NCBI GenBank assembly: GCA_947623455.1
Contig: OX392538.1
Location: 26,287,001 to 26,351,000 of the forward strand
Length of the DNA: 64,000 bases
Reading direction: 5' to 3'
Source: Mimachlamys varia
Taxonomy: Eukaryota; Mollusca; Bivalvia; Pectinida; Pectinidae
The notes beneath the pieces were generated by a model that saw only the letters and a program-made list of their open reading frames with translations, searched no databases and was not told the origin of the DNA. Positions 25,281-34,815 of the stretch are shown in pieces (within the stretch, counting starts at the first letter, position 1; each line of letters begins with the position of its first letter). A program made the position numbers and the translations under genes.

Positions 25281-26300
25281 TACTGCTTATATTTACAATA
25301 AAAAAAATGTGCCTGTATCTATTTCTTTGGGATATAGTGGGTAAACATTCTCCATTTTTCCGTGTGTGTTTCTTTACTGGAAGTGTCTGATTTAAATACC
25401 ATCTGAGCTATTGACTCAAAGCTATTATACATGTTATCCGAGGCGGAGTGCAAAGCGTTGACGTAACGTAGTCCAACATGGCATCAGAAATGACATCCCA
25501 ATAACCTGATTTAAATCAGTGGCAAGCAACTGAGTGTAAGCCATCATACATGTTATCTGAGGCGGAGTGCAAAGCTTTTATATAACATAGAGCAACATGG
25601 AGTCAGAAATAACGTCATGTAATGTGGATTGCAAATTGTAGTAAACAGTGTGATATACTACATATATATATATAATACAAGTAATGATATATAGGCAAAG
25701 GCAACGCAGAATGCTAATATAGTGCTATGAACGGTCAGCCGTTACATCCTTTTGAAGCTTGATCTATGACGTCATAAGTAAACCACATTCTACATCTGTA
25801 GAACTATTTCATACTTTTATGAAGATAATTTCTGCTGGTAATGTTGATATAGTAGGTTGAAGCGCAAATGTAAATATAACAAAAGGAAAAACAAAGTTGT
25901 TGCTTGCTCTCTGCGTATGTACATGTACATATTATTTGTAATACTCTACATCACTGTGATTAGAATGTCCAGAGTTGCTGTGAAGGTTCAGATTTTTCGG
26001 TGGGATGGAAATTCTAATGACATGACATTAATGTAAATGTGCCCAAACATTTTTATTTGCGTTTTATGTAGCTTGCTATAAAGTAGGGAACCTTAATTAA
26101 TTTATTTACTTTCATTATTTCAGAATAATGCTTATATCAAATATTATAGAGAGCGCAGATCTCTCTCACGGCCGCGAAGCGGTCGTGAGAACGAAGCTCT
26201 CACTAATGGTAACACATACGTACGTATATATCACTGTCATTTCAACATAAAACTGTATAGGTTATGACTTTTAAAAACTTCGAAATGTCGCGCGCCTCCA

Positions 26301-26317
26301 TATGGAGGCCGCCATCT
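26301..26317 (-). promoter_or_regulatory. YY1-like site beside a palindrome
   Basis: CCTCCATATGGAGG is a perfect palindrome. It is followed by GGCCGCCATCTT, whose minus-strand form AAGATGGCGGCC fits the YY1 consensus. Segmental copy 1 lacks the CATCTT part. Such sites are common at start regions of animal genes, and this one lies close to the minus-strand open frame at 26443-26628. Function is inferred only. Confidence 0.25.
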
Positions 26318-26442
26318 TTAAATTGATGTTCGGTATATTGCGGGTCGTATTGGAGGTACAAGATTATTTTAATTATTTCCAGTCGAGTAATATAAAATGT
26401 AAAAATTACCGATCTTTGTGCATAATACAATAATTTCATATA

Positions 26443-26628
26443 TCAACTTTGTTTCATTTCAATAATATCAGGTTTCCGAAGCTCGGCCATGTTCGGACGG
26501 ACTGTTGTGTTGTCTTCGGCCTGCATTGGTGCTTGTGTGACCATATGACCTACTCCTCTGTGTTTAGAAGCTAAACATCGCGTGCATGACCGGCAAATTA
26601 TCAGAGTATCCAAGGCAAATAGGGTCAT
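26443..26628 (-). CDS. Unrecognised open frame with B-box-like Cys/His spacing (possible exon fragment)
   Basis: From an ATG at 26628 the frame encodes 61 residues and stops at 26443-26445. The sequence CRSCTRCLASKHRGVGH has Cys and His spacing reminiscent of the second half of a B-box zinc finger (as in TRIM-type proteins), followed by a polar tail. The open frame extends upstream of the ATG to a TGA near 26680. The first half of a B-box is not seen and no convincing splice sites were found. About half of it is duplicated in copy 1 up to 13141, truncated before the Cys cluster. It may be a pseudogenised exon or chance. Confidence 0.25.
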   Translation of the reverse strand: MTLFALDTLIICRSCTRCLASKHRGVGHMVTQAPMQAEDNTTVRPNMAELRKPDIIEMKQS

Positions 26629-26639
26629 ATTCTTCAACT

Positions 26640-27000
26640 CATTCTGCAGCTCATTTTTGTATTGATATGTTACATTGTTGCAACTTCAACATTCCGATGG
26701 CGTCATATTGTTAACGGTTTCTCCTCTGTGTTTTCATCGAGAAACACGGAGTTTGCTGTTTGTGTTTTCAACAATTATGTTATATTTGCTAGGTTTTATT
26801 GATGAGATATTTTAAAATGCTATACAAGAAGATGATTTTACAAAACAAGGTAAATTAAACATTTAACTTCAACTTCAACTGACACTTTATTTTTCACTTT
26901 CGTTAGTTACTGTTGCCAATGTGCGACACTGGAGAGTTCCAAAATTGCGAATCAGCATTAGGCCTAGCACCCGTGAAATGGTTTTCGGCACCTTTTAAAG
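26640..27000. other. Non-coding stretch
   Basis: About 360 bases without a supported gene. The phrase GGCCTAGC near 26962 begins the AGGCCTA-rich sequence seen through 35 kb. A small inverted pair ...CTCCTCTGTGTTTTC / GAGAAACACGGAG sits at 26720-26748. Confidence 0.5.
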
Positions 27001-27200
27001 TGATACATGAGTAACTTACATAGAAATTGTTGTCAATTAAACAATGATGTGTTGGAGCAATCACAAATATTCTTGATAACGTGTAAAGGTAAACTTTCTA
27101 ATGAATTGGTGCCATATACAGTACAGTGTAAATTACTTTGGGACTTGATCGACTGTTCCTTTTTAAAATGATTGCTTGAGGCCTAATATTTACAAGTTAA
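27000..27200 (+). repeat. Left arm of inverted duplication, outer part (partner 34625-34815)
   Basis: Reverse complement of this stretch matches 34625-34815: AATATTAGGCCT, GGAACAGTCGATCAAGTCC, ACACCAATTCA, TATCAAGAATATTT and TGTTGACAAC-like pieces occur in order. Divergence is moderate. Together with 27290-27690 it forms the left arm of an inverted duplication. Confidence 0.75.
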
Positions 27201-27289
27201 AAAAGCTGCAGCAACTTGCCTTGCATTAATTGTAATGGTCTACGAAACACAATCAAAATCTGGCAGTATAATGCACGGGAAAAGGTGGG

Positions 27290-27690
27290 TTATTAGAAAT
27301 TTCTGACTCGTGTATTAATAAATATAATAAATTTATCTTTAATTTGATGTCTCATGACCCTTCAAAGGTACGCTAAACTGTCTGCGTTCTGCGCTATAGG
27401 CTGAGATTGGGCCTGCTAGACACAACTTGGTAAAAAACTAGGCCTAAATAGAGTATAAACTAAAGCAAATATATTTTTTTAAAAAAGCGAAATCTTACAT
27501 TGTAACGTATAGCGATCATGGTTAAAATAAAATCATGCCGAACTCACTAAATGCTATTGGATCAATAAGAAAAACTTATTGACAAATAATGCTGGACCTA
27601 GAAATATTTTGATCACAATTACGCAAATTGAGTAAATAACAGTCAGACCTATTCAATTCCCAGTCGACTCAGAAAATAGGCAGGTCATTC
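27290..27690 (+). repeat. Left arm of inverted duplication, inner part (partner 29440-29865)
   Basis: Reverse complement matches 29440-29865. Shared pieces include AATACACGAG, GAAGGGTCATG, GCAGAACGCAGAC, TGTGTCTAGCAGGCCCAATC, AGAAAAACTTATTG, ATTTCTAGGTCCAGCATTAT and TTGCGTAATT. The intervening 1.75 kb is the spacer between arms. Confidence 0.8.
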
Positions 27691-28191
27691 GCAAAGACGG
27701 TGAAATATCGGTAAAATGAAATGCATTCTACCAAATTTCCTTCAAACGTACATCTGTCCATAATTACTGAGAAGGAAAATCAAGGTCTCGGTTGTGTTAA
27801 ATAACCAGAAAGTACCTTAAAACGGCATTTCCCGCTAAATTTGGCCCATTTCTGCTCAATTTCGCTGCCGCCATTCGACTAATTATAGGAATCTCAACAT
27901 GGTACGAAATCAAACATTTTCTACATTTTTTAAAACCTTAATTGTTTGGACTTTTAAACAACAACCTATTTTATTTATATCAGGATTTATTCTTTAACAT
28001 GATGCTTTAGTTATAATTTTATTATTGATTTCAATATTGAAAAAAACATTTCTTATTATTTGTTTGCGAATCAGCACTGAACGCGGGAACAAGTAATGGT
28101 GACGTTTTTCAGAAAAGTCATGTGATTGCTCGTATAAAAATAGAACCGGAAGCACAAGTCATGCATGATCAGGTAGCCGCGGTAAACAAAT

Positions 28192-28362
28192 ATGGCAGGC
28201 AGACGAAACCAGAGTCGCATCAGGCTCAAAGGAAGACTAGCCAACAAGAAACTATTAAAAAGAGCGGAACAGATGCATCGGATCAACAAAAAGAAACACG
28301 AAACCCATCAAAGAAGACCCAGACCATGGTTGACGGACGAAGTGCATGTGTGGTTGCATTGA
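28192..28362 (+). CDS. Small basic open frame, unrecognised
   Basis: ATG with favourable context (CAAATATGG) opens a 56-residue frame ending TGA at 28360-28362. It is strongly basic, beginning MAGRRNQSRIRLKGRLANKK, and ends with RRPRPWLTDEVHVW. A longer overlapping frame starts at 28122, but its translation looks less protein-like. There is no recognisable domain; the basic N-terminus with an RRPRPW motif recalls first exons of PIF/Harbinger-type nucleases, but this is a guess. No strong donor site is seen. It lies in the spacer of the inverted duplication. Confidence 0.2.
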   Translation: MAGRRNQSRIRLKGRLANKKLLKRAEQMHRINKKKHETHQRRPRPWLTDEVHVWLH

Positions 28363-28427
28363 GTTGACAGTACTTTTCGGGAAAACAAACTGCAAAATGT
28401 AAATCTGAGGTTTTGTTGGCGAGATAA

Positions 28428-28468
28428 TTTACGGTATGGTGAGATAATTTAAGGTATGGCAATGCAAG
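28428..28468. repeat. Two 20-bp tandem copies
   Basis: GAGATAATTTACGGTATGGT is followed directly by GAGATAATTTAAGGTATGGC. This is a minor local duplication in non-coding sequence. Confidence 0.6.
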
Positions 28469-28624
28469 TTACCATTACGTACATAACATATCCGAGCAGT
28501 GTGTGTCACTGTCAGCAACTTGGACCCCACAGGAAAAAGAACTTCAAACCAAAGTTTTGACACCGATTCAACAGTGTCACTATCTTCATGTAGGTAGGTA
28601 ACAAACTAATAATATAAAAAAAAC

Positions 28625-29095
28625 TCCAATAATATGTAAACAGATTATCCGTGATGGAGAGCGCAGCTATACCTAGGCCTACATGTACCATAGACCCCAA
28701 AATTTGTTACAGCTTATCTAAACAAGTAATTTTGGACCTAAACTAGATGTTCAGTCTAATTTTACACTTCTGGGTGGGGTTACATTTGTGTGCATTTAGG
28801 AGGTTTCTAAAATTAAAAAAATATCCATCTTTCAAATAGTATCAAGTGTTGTTTCATACCTCAACTAAAAATGTGATTTTTGATGAAAGAAATGTAAATA
28901 GGGTCACTTTTTCGACATCGAAATCTTTCAACTCTTTAGCCTTTACAACCATTTAAGCCTGAGGGAGCATTTTTATCGACACTAGATCTAAACCTTCAAA
29001 AAGAGTTAAATTTCTTTAAACATCTTATTGAAGGTCCAAAACTGGCTGTAACAAATTCTCATGTCCTTGTGATATGTACGGTATATTAGCCTAAC
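28625..29095. repeat. Inverted pair CTGTAACAAAT... with third copy near 35.6 kb
   Basis: TACATGTACCATAGACCCC with AAATTTGTTACAG (28680-28715) reappears inverted as CTGTAACAAATTCTCATGTCC (29044-29064). It appears again at 35618-35710 with more of the flank (CTCTCCATCACGGATAATC inverted from 28645). This third copy is the better match, so a dispersed repeat family is likely. The spacer (28730-29040) holds no gene that I recognise. Confidence 0.6.
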
Positions 29096-29439
29096 TAGGC
29101 AGTTTGCACAAACAATCTTATGAGAGTACATTTAAATTTAATCAGGTTTGGAATAGAGTGAATTCTGACACAAATCTTCATTTCAACAGCAATTAGTCAT
29201 CCCTTATTTTCTATCATGTTCTTCCTTTATAATAATGATATGAGGATGTAACATTTTTCCTATGACAAATTGAAATTAAATCTTCCAATTGTTTCCAGTT
29301 TAAATACTCAAATGAACAAACCGCATACATGTAGTTTTTATGGTTATATAATAGAAATCATTTAACCCTATATATTCAAACAATGGAAACAAACAATGCA
29401 TTTAATTCATTTGACCCGATATTTCGCTGACTTTGCAAA

Positions 29440-29865
29440 TGACCTGCATATATTTTTGAGTCGACTGGAAATTGAATAGGCCTAACTGTTACGTAATCAA
29501 TTTGCGTAATTGTGGTCAAAATATTTCTAGGTCCAGCATTATTTGTTAATGTTAATAAGTTTTTCTTATTGAACCAATAGCACTGAATGAGTTTGGGATG
29601 ATTTATTTTAACCATGATCACTTTAGTGATGACTTTGCATTTTTTTCAAATGAAATGCCCTTTAGGTTAGACTCTATATAGGCCTAGTTATTTAACAAGT
29701 TGTGTCTAGCAGGCCCAATCTCTGAAATGTACATTTTGTCCCGATGCATGGATGTTAAAGACCAGCCTATAACGCAGAACGCAGACTTATAATAATTACC
29801 GTTCCTTTGAAGGGTCATGTGACATCAAATACACGATAAGTTTATTATATTTATAAATACACGAG
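29440..29865 (-). repeat. Right arm of inverted duplication, inner part
   Basis: Inverted partner of 27290-27690. It ends at AATACACGAG, exactly where the LTR element begins. In the left arm the same sequence continues into GTCAGAAATTTC, so the LTR element interrupts the right arm here. Confidence 0.8.
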
Positions 29866-30404
29866 TGTAACGAAGTAGGCATGTTGATATGATATATCAC
29901 GGTAGCTGTACCATCTGGAAGTATTAATTAGCCTAGATGCTGTGATTTGTTATTAAAGTAAACTAGTGGTTAATTAGGTCTCTGTCTATTACATCAGTAA
30001 ACCGGGGCAGGGTGCAGTATTGGTCAAGATAATTAACACCAGCTGGACATTAATTATTAATGTAGACGGTACTACTTTGCACACGAAGGGGGTTAGTAAT
30101 TATAAGTATGAGCTAGTATTGGATAGAGTCAGTCTGTGATTAGAAATCCGTGGGTTAGGTTTTAGAGAGTCTACACGAGAGGCTGCCAGGAGTGCTAAAG
30201 GCTAGTGCTAGTAAAGATGTAGAAGACTTACAAGTTGACAATTGACTTAGCCAGACTGAGACACAACGCCGAAGTACTTTCAAGTTTAATGTTGTTGTAA
30301 TACCATGAACACGTACTTGTGATGTCGGTGTAATTTACGATCACGAATAAACTGTCTATTATCCAACATTATGTGTCGTTGCTGAATTGTGTCACAGACG
30401 TGTT
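29866..30404 (+). repeat. 5' LTR
   Basis: Begins TGTAACGAAGTAGGC and ends GTCACAGACGTGTT. It lacks a perfect TG...CA pair, but start and end are fixed by comparison with the 3' LTR. AATAAACTG near 30346 is a candidate polyadenylation signal close to the 3' end. The tract AGAGAGTCTACACGAGAGG is rearranged in the 3' LTR. Confidence 0.8.
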
Positions 30405-30408
30405 ATTT

Positions 30409-30422
30409 TGGTGACCGTGACC
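30409..30422 (+). other. Candidate primer-binding site
   Basis: TGGTGACCGTGACC begins five bases past the LTR end and starts with TGG, the complement of a tRNA CCA tail. I cannot assign the tRNA. Confidence 0.5.
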
Positions 30423-30595
30423 AAGGATATCGAACGGGATAACCACATTATGAAAATAATGGATTCTGAAGAAGAAAGTGAAGAAGAAGATGCCAACATG
30501 ACGGACAAGCGAAACCTACAGAAAAAACGGGGACAGGTCGAGACAGAGTGGGTGAGTGATTTAGTTTTATCCTTGACACTAAAGTAATTCTCATT

Positions 30596-31516
30596 ATGGC
30601 AAACATTGATGGAAGTTCTGTTTTTCAAGAAATTAATTTACAACTTTCGGGCTTATGTTCCATGGTAGGAGTACAAAATATTTCCCAGATAGTTAAACCA
30701 TTTTCAGGAAGACCAGAGGTATTCAAAACGTGGATAAAAGATATAGAAAAATATGCTAATTCAGTAAACTTACCAAAAGATAAATTAAACCTGGTAGCAC
30801 TTCAAACTAGTACAGGGCCAGTAAGTGATTTCATTCAGAGGTATTTAAACGTAAATAAATCTACCGATTGGAATTTATTAAAGAAGGAAGTGACATTTAT
30901 TTTTGATTAAATAACCGATCCCCATCATGCTTGGTTATCATTAAGAAATATAAGACAGAACTCAAATGAAAATGTGCAAGTGTATGCAGAGAGATTGCTA
31001 GGAGAATCAGAATTAGTTTTAAAAGGGCAAGACAGATCAGGAGGAAACGTTATAGAGAGTCAATTGATAGGGTTATTTATTGATGGACTTAAACATGACG
31101 ATATCAAATTTAAAGTTATGAGAAAAAACCCCAAATCATTTCAGGGAGCCTATGATTACGCAGTATCAGAACAAAATCTTGTATTAAGGTTAAAATTAAG
31201 GAAGGGAGAGGAAAACACACAATTTGATGGACATAAAGCAAATACTGAAGACAGGAAAGTTCGTCAAAATGAAAGGGTTAAGTGTTGGGGGTGCAAAAAA
31301 AAATGGGGACATTTTAAAAGGAATTATCAAAACACAACACGTTGGTGTTGTGGACGGGTAGGACATATACAAGGGAACTGTAGGGAGAATAAGACGCAAA
31401 ACACTAACAAAAAGAGAAAAGTAAAACACTCTGTTCATAAATTAACATATGGAGGGAATGAAAAGCTAAGATGCCAACAGAAAAGAAAAAGAAAAACAAA
31501 AGTTATAAAGTTATAA
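30596..31516 (+). pseudogene. Gag-like polyprotein with in-frame stop
   Basis: From ATG at 30596 the frame would run to the stop at 31514-31516 (306 residues) but is interrupted by TAA at 30908-30910, after residue 104. The N-terminal part (IVKPFSGRPEVFKTWIKDIE) matches the capsid region of Gypsy-type retrotransposon Gag. After the stop come LIGLFIDGLK and NPKSFQGAYDYAVSEQ, typical of the capsid C-terminal half. Two zinc knuckles follow. CWGCKKKWGHFKRNY has lost its last Cys, and WCCGRVGHIQGNC has lost its first. The tail is very basic. The stop and both damaged knuckles indicate an inactive copy. Confidence 0.75.
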
Positions 31517-33969
31517 GATAGAACAAGGAGGTAACTACATTTGTGTAAAAATAAAGAAAAACAGAGACTTAGGGCTCTCGTTGATTCATGAATGGATGTG
31601 TAATTAATATATTGAGATATTTATAAAACTTTTAAGACAATTAGTTGTAATTAAATAGTATTTAATAGAGGTGTTCATCATAAACATGAAGTTCACTAAA
31701 TAGGCAAGGAGGAGTGTTGTCATTCATTATTTTTAGTATCAGGAATGTAAGATTAGTTACATGTAATGCAATATGATTAAATTATGATTTAGGATGTTAG
31801 AGAGTTAAGGATACCTAAATGCTCTGCTTGAATATGATATTCATGTATTTTTTTCTGTTGTAATATAAGTCTCACATAAACACTATAGTATAGTATGGGT
31901 AAATCAGTTAAGTACGAGTAATAGCTTGATTATGGATAGCGAATATCTCCCAGATGTTGAGCAATTAGTTGGAGTATACCCAGAGAGTAGTGATGCAATA
32001 TCATAATGAGAACATGCGTATGGGTATCGATAATATGTGTATGTGTATTGAAAACATCATCTTGGTTCAGAGGCAAGCTCAGATAATGCTGAGTTATGCA
32101 AACGATTAATAAATAGAAATTCTAGATTAGAGTCACAATTAAGAACAGGATAGTTCAAGTAACGAGATGGAGCAAGATGCTAACCAAGATGACCAAATAA
32201 GTGAAGAAATTTCAGATGATATGTCAGTTGATGAGAAAATTTAAAAGTTTCTTTAGTTGAAATAAAAGTAAATGAAGTTATGGAGTAAAAAGAAAGAACT
32301 CTCTCGTACCAATCGCGATATACGGCACGTGGGATTCAATCTCTTGCTCAATATCAGTATGATGAAATTAAAACAAAAGAAAACAAATGATATTAGATGT
32401 AATGATAAAAAGTGATAAATAAAAATAAAAACTAAAACGTTAGGTAAAATTGGAAGAATAATAAAGGACAAATATTAGATGTAATCACATTAAATCTGAT
32501 AAAAGCTTGAGTGAACATGTTAATCTAAAAAAAAGGGTTAAGGCAGAAATGTGTAATTCTAGGTAATTCATGAAGAACTGAACGCATCAATAATAATGCA
32601 TGTGAGAATGAAAAAGGTCAGGTAAGCTAATCACTTTGCTGAGTTACACATTGGTGTCGGCTAAAGCTGAGGATGTGAGTACATCTTTAGACAAGATTCC
32701 TCCACACCAACCATTTAGATCAAACGACAGTCTACGTCACTGGTCAACGAGAAAGGGACGGTTCCATGTTTTAATTATTGGAAGTCAAAGAGAGACAGTG
32801 AATCCTTGTTAAATTATAAGTTGTACGAACATTCCATCTGCGGACGACAGAGGCGGATTTTTCTAAAAAGGAAGTTATATTCTGAAATTTCGTTTATCTG
32901 ACCGGAATAAGTAGTATGTGACTGGAAGTAGTTAATGATGCTATTTGAACCAGGAACTGTTATATGTGTTTATGTACATGTACGTGTACCAGACTAGAGT
33001 ACACACCATCGGTAATGGGTTTAATTATACGGAGGTGGATCAGAAAACTTATTTATCCGACTGGAGAGAGCACAAGAGACTATAATGTCCTGTGAAGAAA
33101 AAGAAACATTGCAACGAAATATGTGACACTTGCGATTTTCTTTTCAATTATTCGTGCACTTGTGAAGATATATAATTATGCTCGTGAACACTGCGATGTA
33201 TATCTTTGAAGAAGTGATGTAACCCAAAGGACATTCTTTAATCATTTTAAGTGAATTAAAATCTTTGATAGTGAAAGACATTGTATTAATGAGACAATCG
33301 CGATAGTGATTTAATTCATTAAATAGTATCATCATATTTGATTTCCGGAATATCATTTTATTTTGTGTGATTGAGTTAATGAACAGTATTGTGTGAACTT
33401 TTAATGTCGAACGCGACATACGTGTTTAAATGATTAAGCAGATACCATGGACATTAACAGTATTATTCGCATAACCATGTGGATTCTATAATGATTTTAT
33501 TATTTTGATTCTGATTTGTACAGGTATATCAAATGGGTTAATTTAAAGAAGCTATTGTGTATAATGATTTGTATCTGTAAGTATGTTGTTATGAATATAT
33601 ATGTACCCACTATTGACTTTTAAGACAAAAGTAGCTGACCTTGAACATTTAAAATAAGACTTGATATCATGTCGTCATAATCATTTGAGGGGCAGTATAA
33701 GATATTAATAGATGTTCAACGGGGAATTGTACGATGTCGGAGGTTATTAAATCTAGATTAATTGATTTTAGAATTATCTGAAGTGGGAATAGAGTGAAAG
33801 TAATTAATTTAAAAAAAAGTTAAGATAATGGTGGTATATTATTTAAAGAACTATAATTTGAAATTAGATTTCCTTGAGGAGAAGGGACGAATAATGAAAC
33901 AAAACAGTGTGCATAACATCTAAAAGAAGTATAATTAGAAATTATATTTCTTTGTGAAAAAGGGACGAA
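31517..33969 (+). other. Decayed interior of the LTR element
   Basis: No long frame. Short coding-like remnants remain in the plus strand. One starts ATGGATAGCGAATATCTCCC near 31931 (MDSEYLPDVEQLVGVYPESS). Another, near 32070-32140, has NAELCKRLINRNSRLESQLR. A third is acidic, NEMEQDANQDDQISEEISDD, near 32165-32225. Another near 32690-32760 contains SLDKIPPHQPFRSNDSLRHW. They do not match any pol domain I know. A PPT-containing piece is duplicated near the end (33840-33890 and 33920-33969). Confidence 0.45.
33840..33969 (+). repeat. Duplicated polypurine-tract region
   Basis: AAAGAACTATAATTTGAAAT...GAGAAGGGACGAATA is followed by a diverged second copy, AAAGAAGTATAATTAGAAAT...GAAAAAGGGACGAATG, which leads straight into the 3' LTR. 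Each contains a purine run ending GGGACGAA, so the element has two tandem candidate polypurine tracts. Confidence 0.65.
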
Positions 33970-34516
33970 TGTAACAAAGTAGGCATGTTGATAAGATATA
34001 TCACGGAAGCTGTACCATCTGGAAGTAATAATTAGCCTAGATGCTGTGATTTGTTATTAAAGTAAACTAGTGGTTAATTAGGTCTCTGTCTATTACATCA
34101 GTAAACCGGATACAGTACTGGTCAGATAATGAACACCAGCTGGAAATTAATTATTAATGCAGACGGCACTACTTTGCACACGAATGGGGTTAGTAATTAT
34201 CAGTAAGCTAGTATTGGATAGAGTCAATCTGTACTGGGAAACGACCATGAAGTACATGTAGGTCTTAGAGAGTCTACACCTGTGATGGCTATAGAGTACT
34301 AGGTCTTTGAGAGTCTACACGAGAGGTTGACAATTGACTTAGCCAGCTGACAATTGACTTAGCCAGACTGAGACACAACGCCGAAGTACTTTCAAGTTTA
34401 ATGTTGTTGTAATACCATGAACACGTACTTGTGATGTCAGTGTAATTTACGATCACGAATAAACTGTCTATTATCCAACATTATGTGTCGTTGCTGAATT
34501 GTGTCACAGACGTGTT
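33970..34516 (+). repeat. 3' LTR
   Basis: Matches the 5' LTR from TGTAACAAAGTAGGC to CACAGACGTGTT. It differs in point changes, and in the middle the AGAGTCTACAC tract is duplicated, as is TTGACAATTGACTTAGCCAG. Confidence 0.8.
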
Positions 34517-34520
34517 CGAA

Positions 34521-34626
34521 TGTAACGAAGTAGGCATGTTGATATGATATATCACGGTAGCTGTACCATCTGGAAGTATGAATTAGCCTAGATGCTGTGA
34601 TTTGTTATTAAAGTAAACTAGTGGTT
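34521..34626 (+). repeat. Third, truncated LTR copy
   Basis: Separated from the 3' LTR by CGAA, a second copy begins TGTAACGAAGTAGGC and runs 106 bases to CTAGTGGTT, then stops. It resembles the 5' LTR more than the adjacent 3' LTR (GAAG rather than AAAG, GATATGATATA). The spacer CGAA matches the bases before the internal 3' LTR (GGGACGAA), hinting at unequal recombination between two elements. Confidence 0.75.
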
Positions 34627-34815
34627 TAAGTCGCAAATATTAGGCCTAAAGCCATAATCAAAGGAACAGTCGATCAAGTCCTAAAGTAATCTATATGACA
34701 CCAATTCACTAGAAAATTTACTTTTATATGCATGTTATCAAGAATATTTTGTAACTGCTCCAACACATCACTGTTCATTAGTTGACAACAATTTTTATGC
34801 AAGTTACTGATTTAT
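34625..34815 (-). repeat. Right arm of inverted duplication, outer part
   Basis: Inverted partner of 27000-27200, starting directly after the truncated LTR. About 120 bases present between the two parts of the left arm (roughly 27190-27290) are absent here, replaced by the LTR insertions. Confidence 0.75.

Larger units (their letters stand above)
24838..26535 (+). repeat. Segmental duplication, copy 2
   Basis: Collinear with 10279-10385 plus 11547-13141. It carries the foldback at 25152-25280, the two-unit repeat at 25434 and 25553, and two pieces missing from copy 1: a hairpin (CACGGCCGCGAAGCGGTCGTG, near 26167-26187) and GGCCGCCATCTT near 26306-26317. Beyond 26535 it continues into sequence with an open frame on the minus strand, while copy 1 stops at the LINE-derived array. 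Confidence 0.8.
29866..34516 (+). mobile_element. LTR retrotransposon with gag only, 4.65 kb, degraded
   Basis: Two direct LTRs (29866-30404 and 33970-34516) flank a 3.57-kb interior. The left LTR is followed after about four bases by TGGTGACCGTGACC, a plausible tRNA primer-binding site. The right LTR is preceded by the purine tract AAAAAGGGACGAA. A gag-like ORF with zinc-knuckle remnants fills 30596-31516. I find no protease, reverse transcriptase, RNase H or integrase motif in 31.5-33.97 kb. The element is therefore non-autonomous or internally deleted. The LTRs differ by substitutions and a rearranged patch, so insertion is not recent. No clear target duplication: the left flank is ACGAG, and the right side abuts another truncated LTR. 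Confidence 0.8.

Noticed and set aside
28122..28367. 81-residue plus-strand frame
   Set aside because: It overlaps the shorter 28192-28362 frame, which has a better start context and more protein-like composition.
30387..30587. 66-residue frame spanning the LTR end and the gag leader
   Set aside because: It starts inside the LTR and overlaps the primer-binding site. Gag has its own ATG at 30596.
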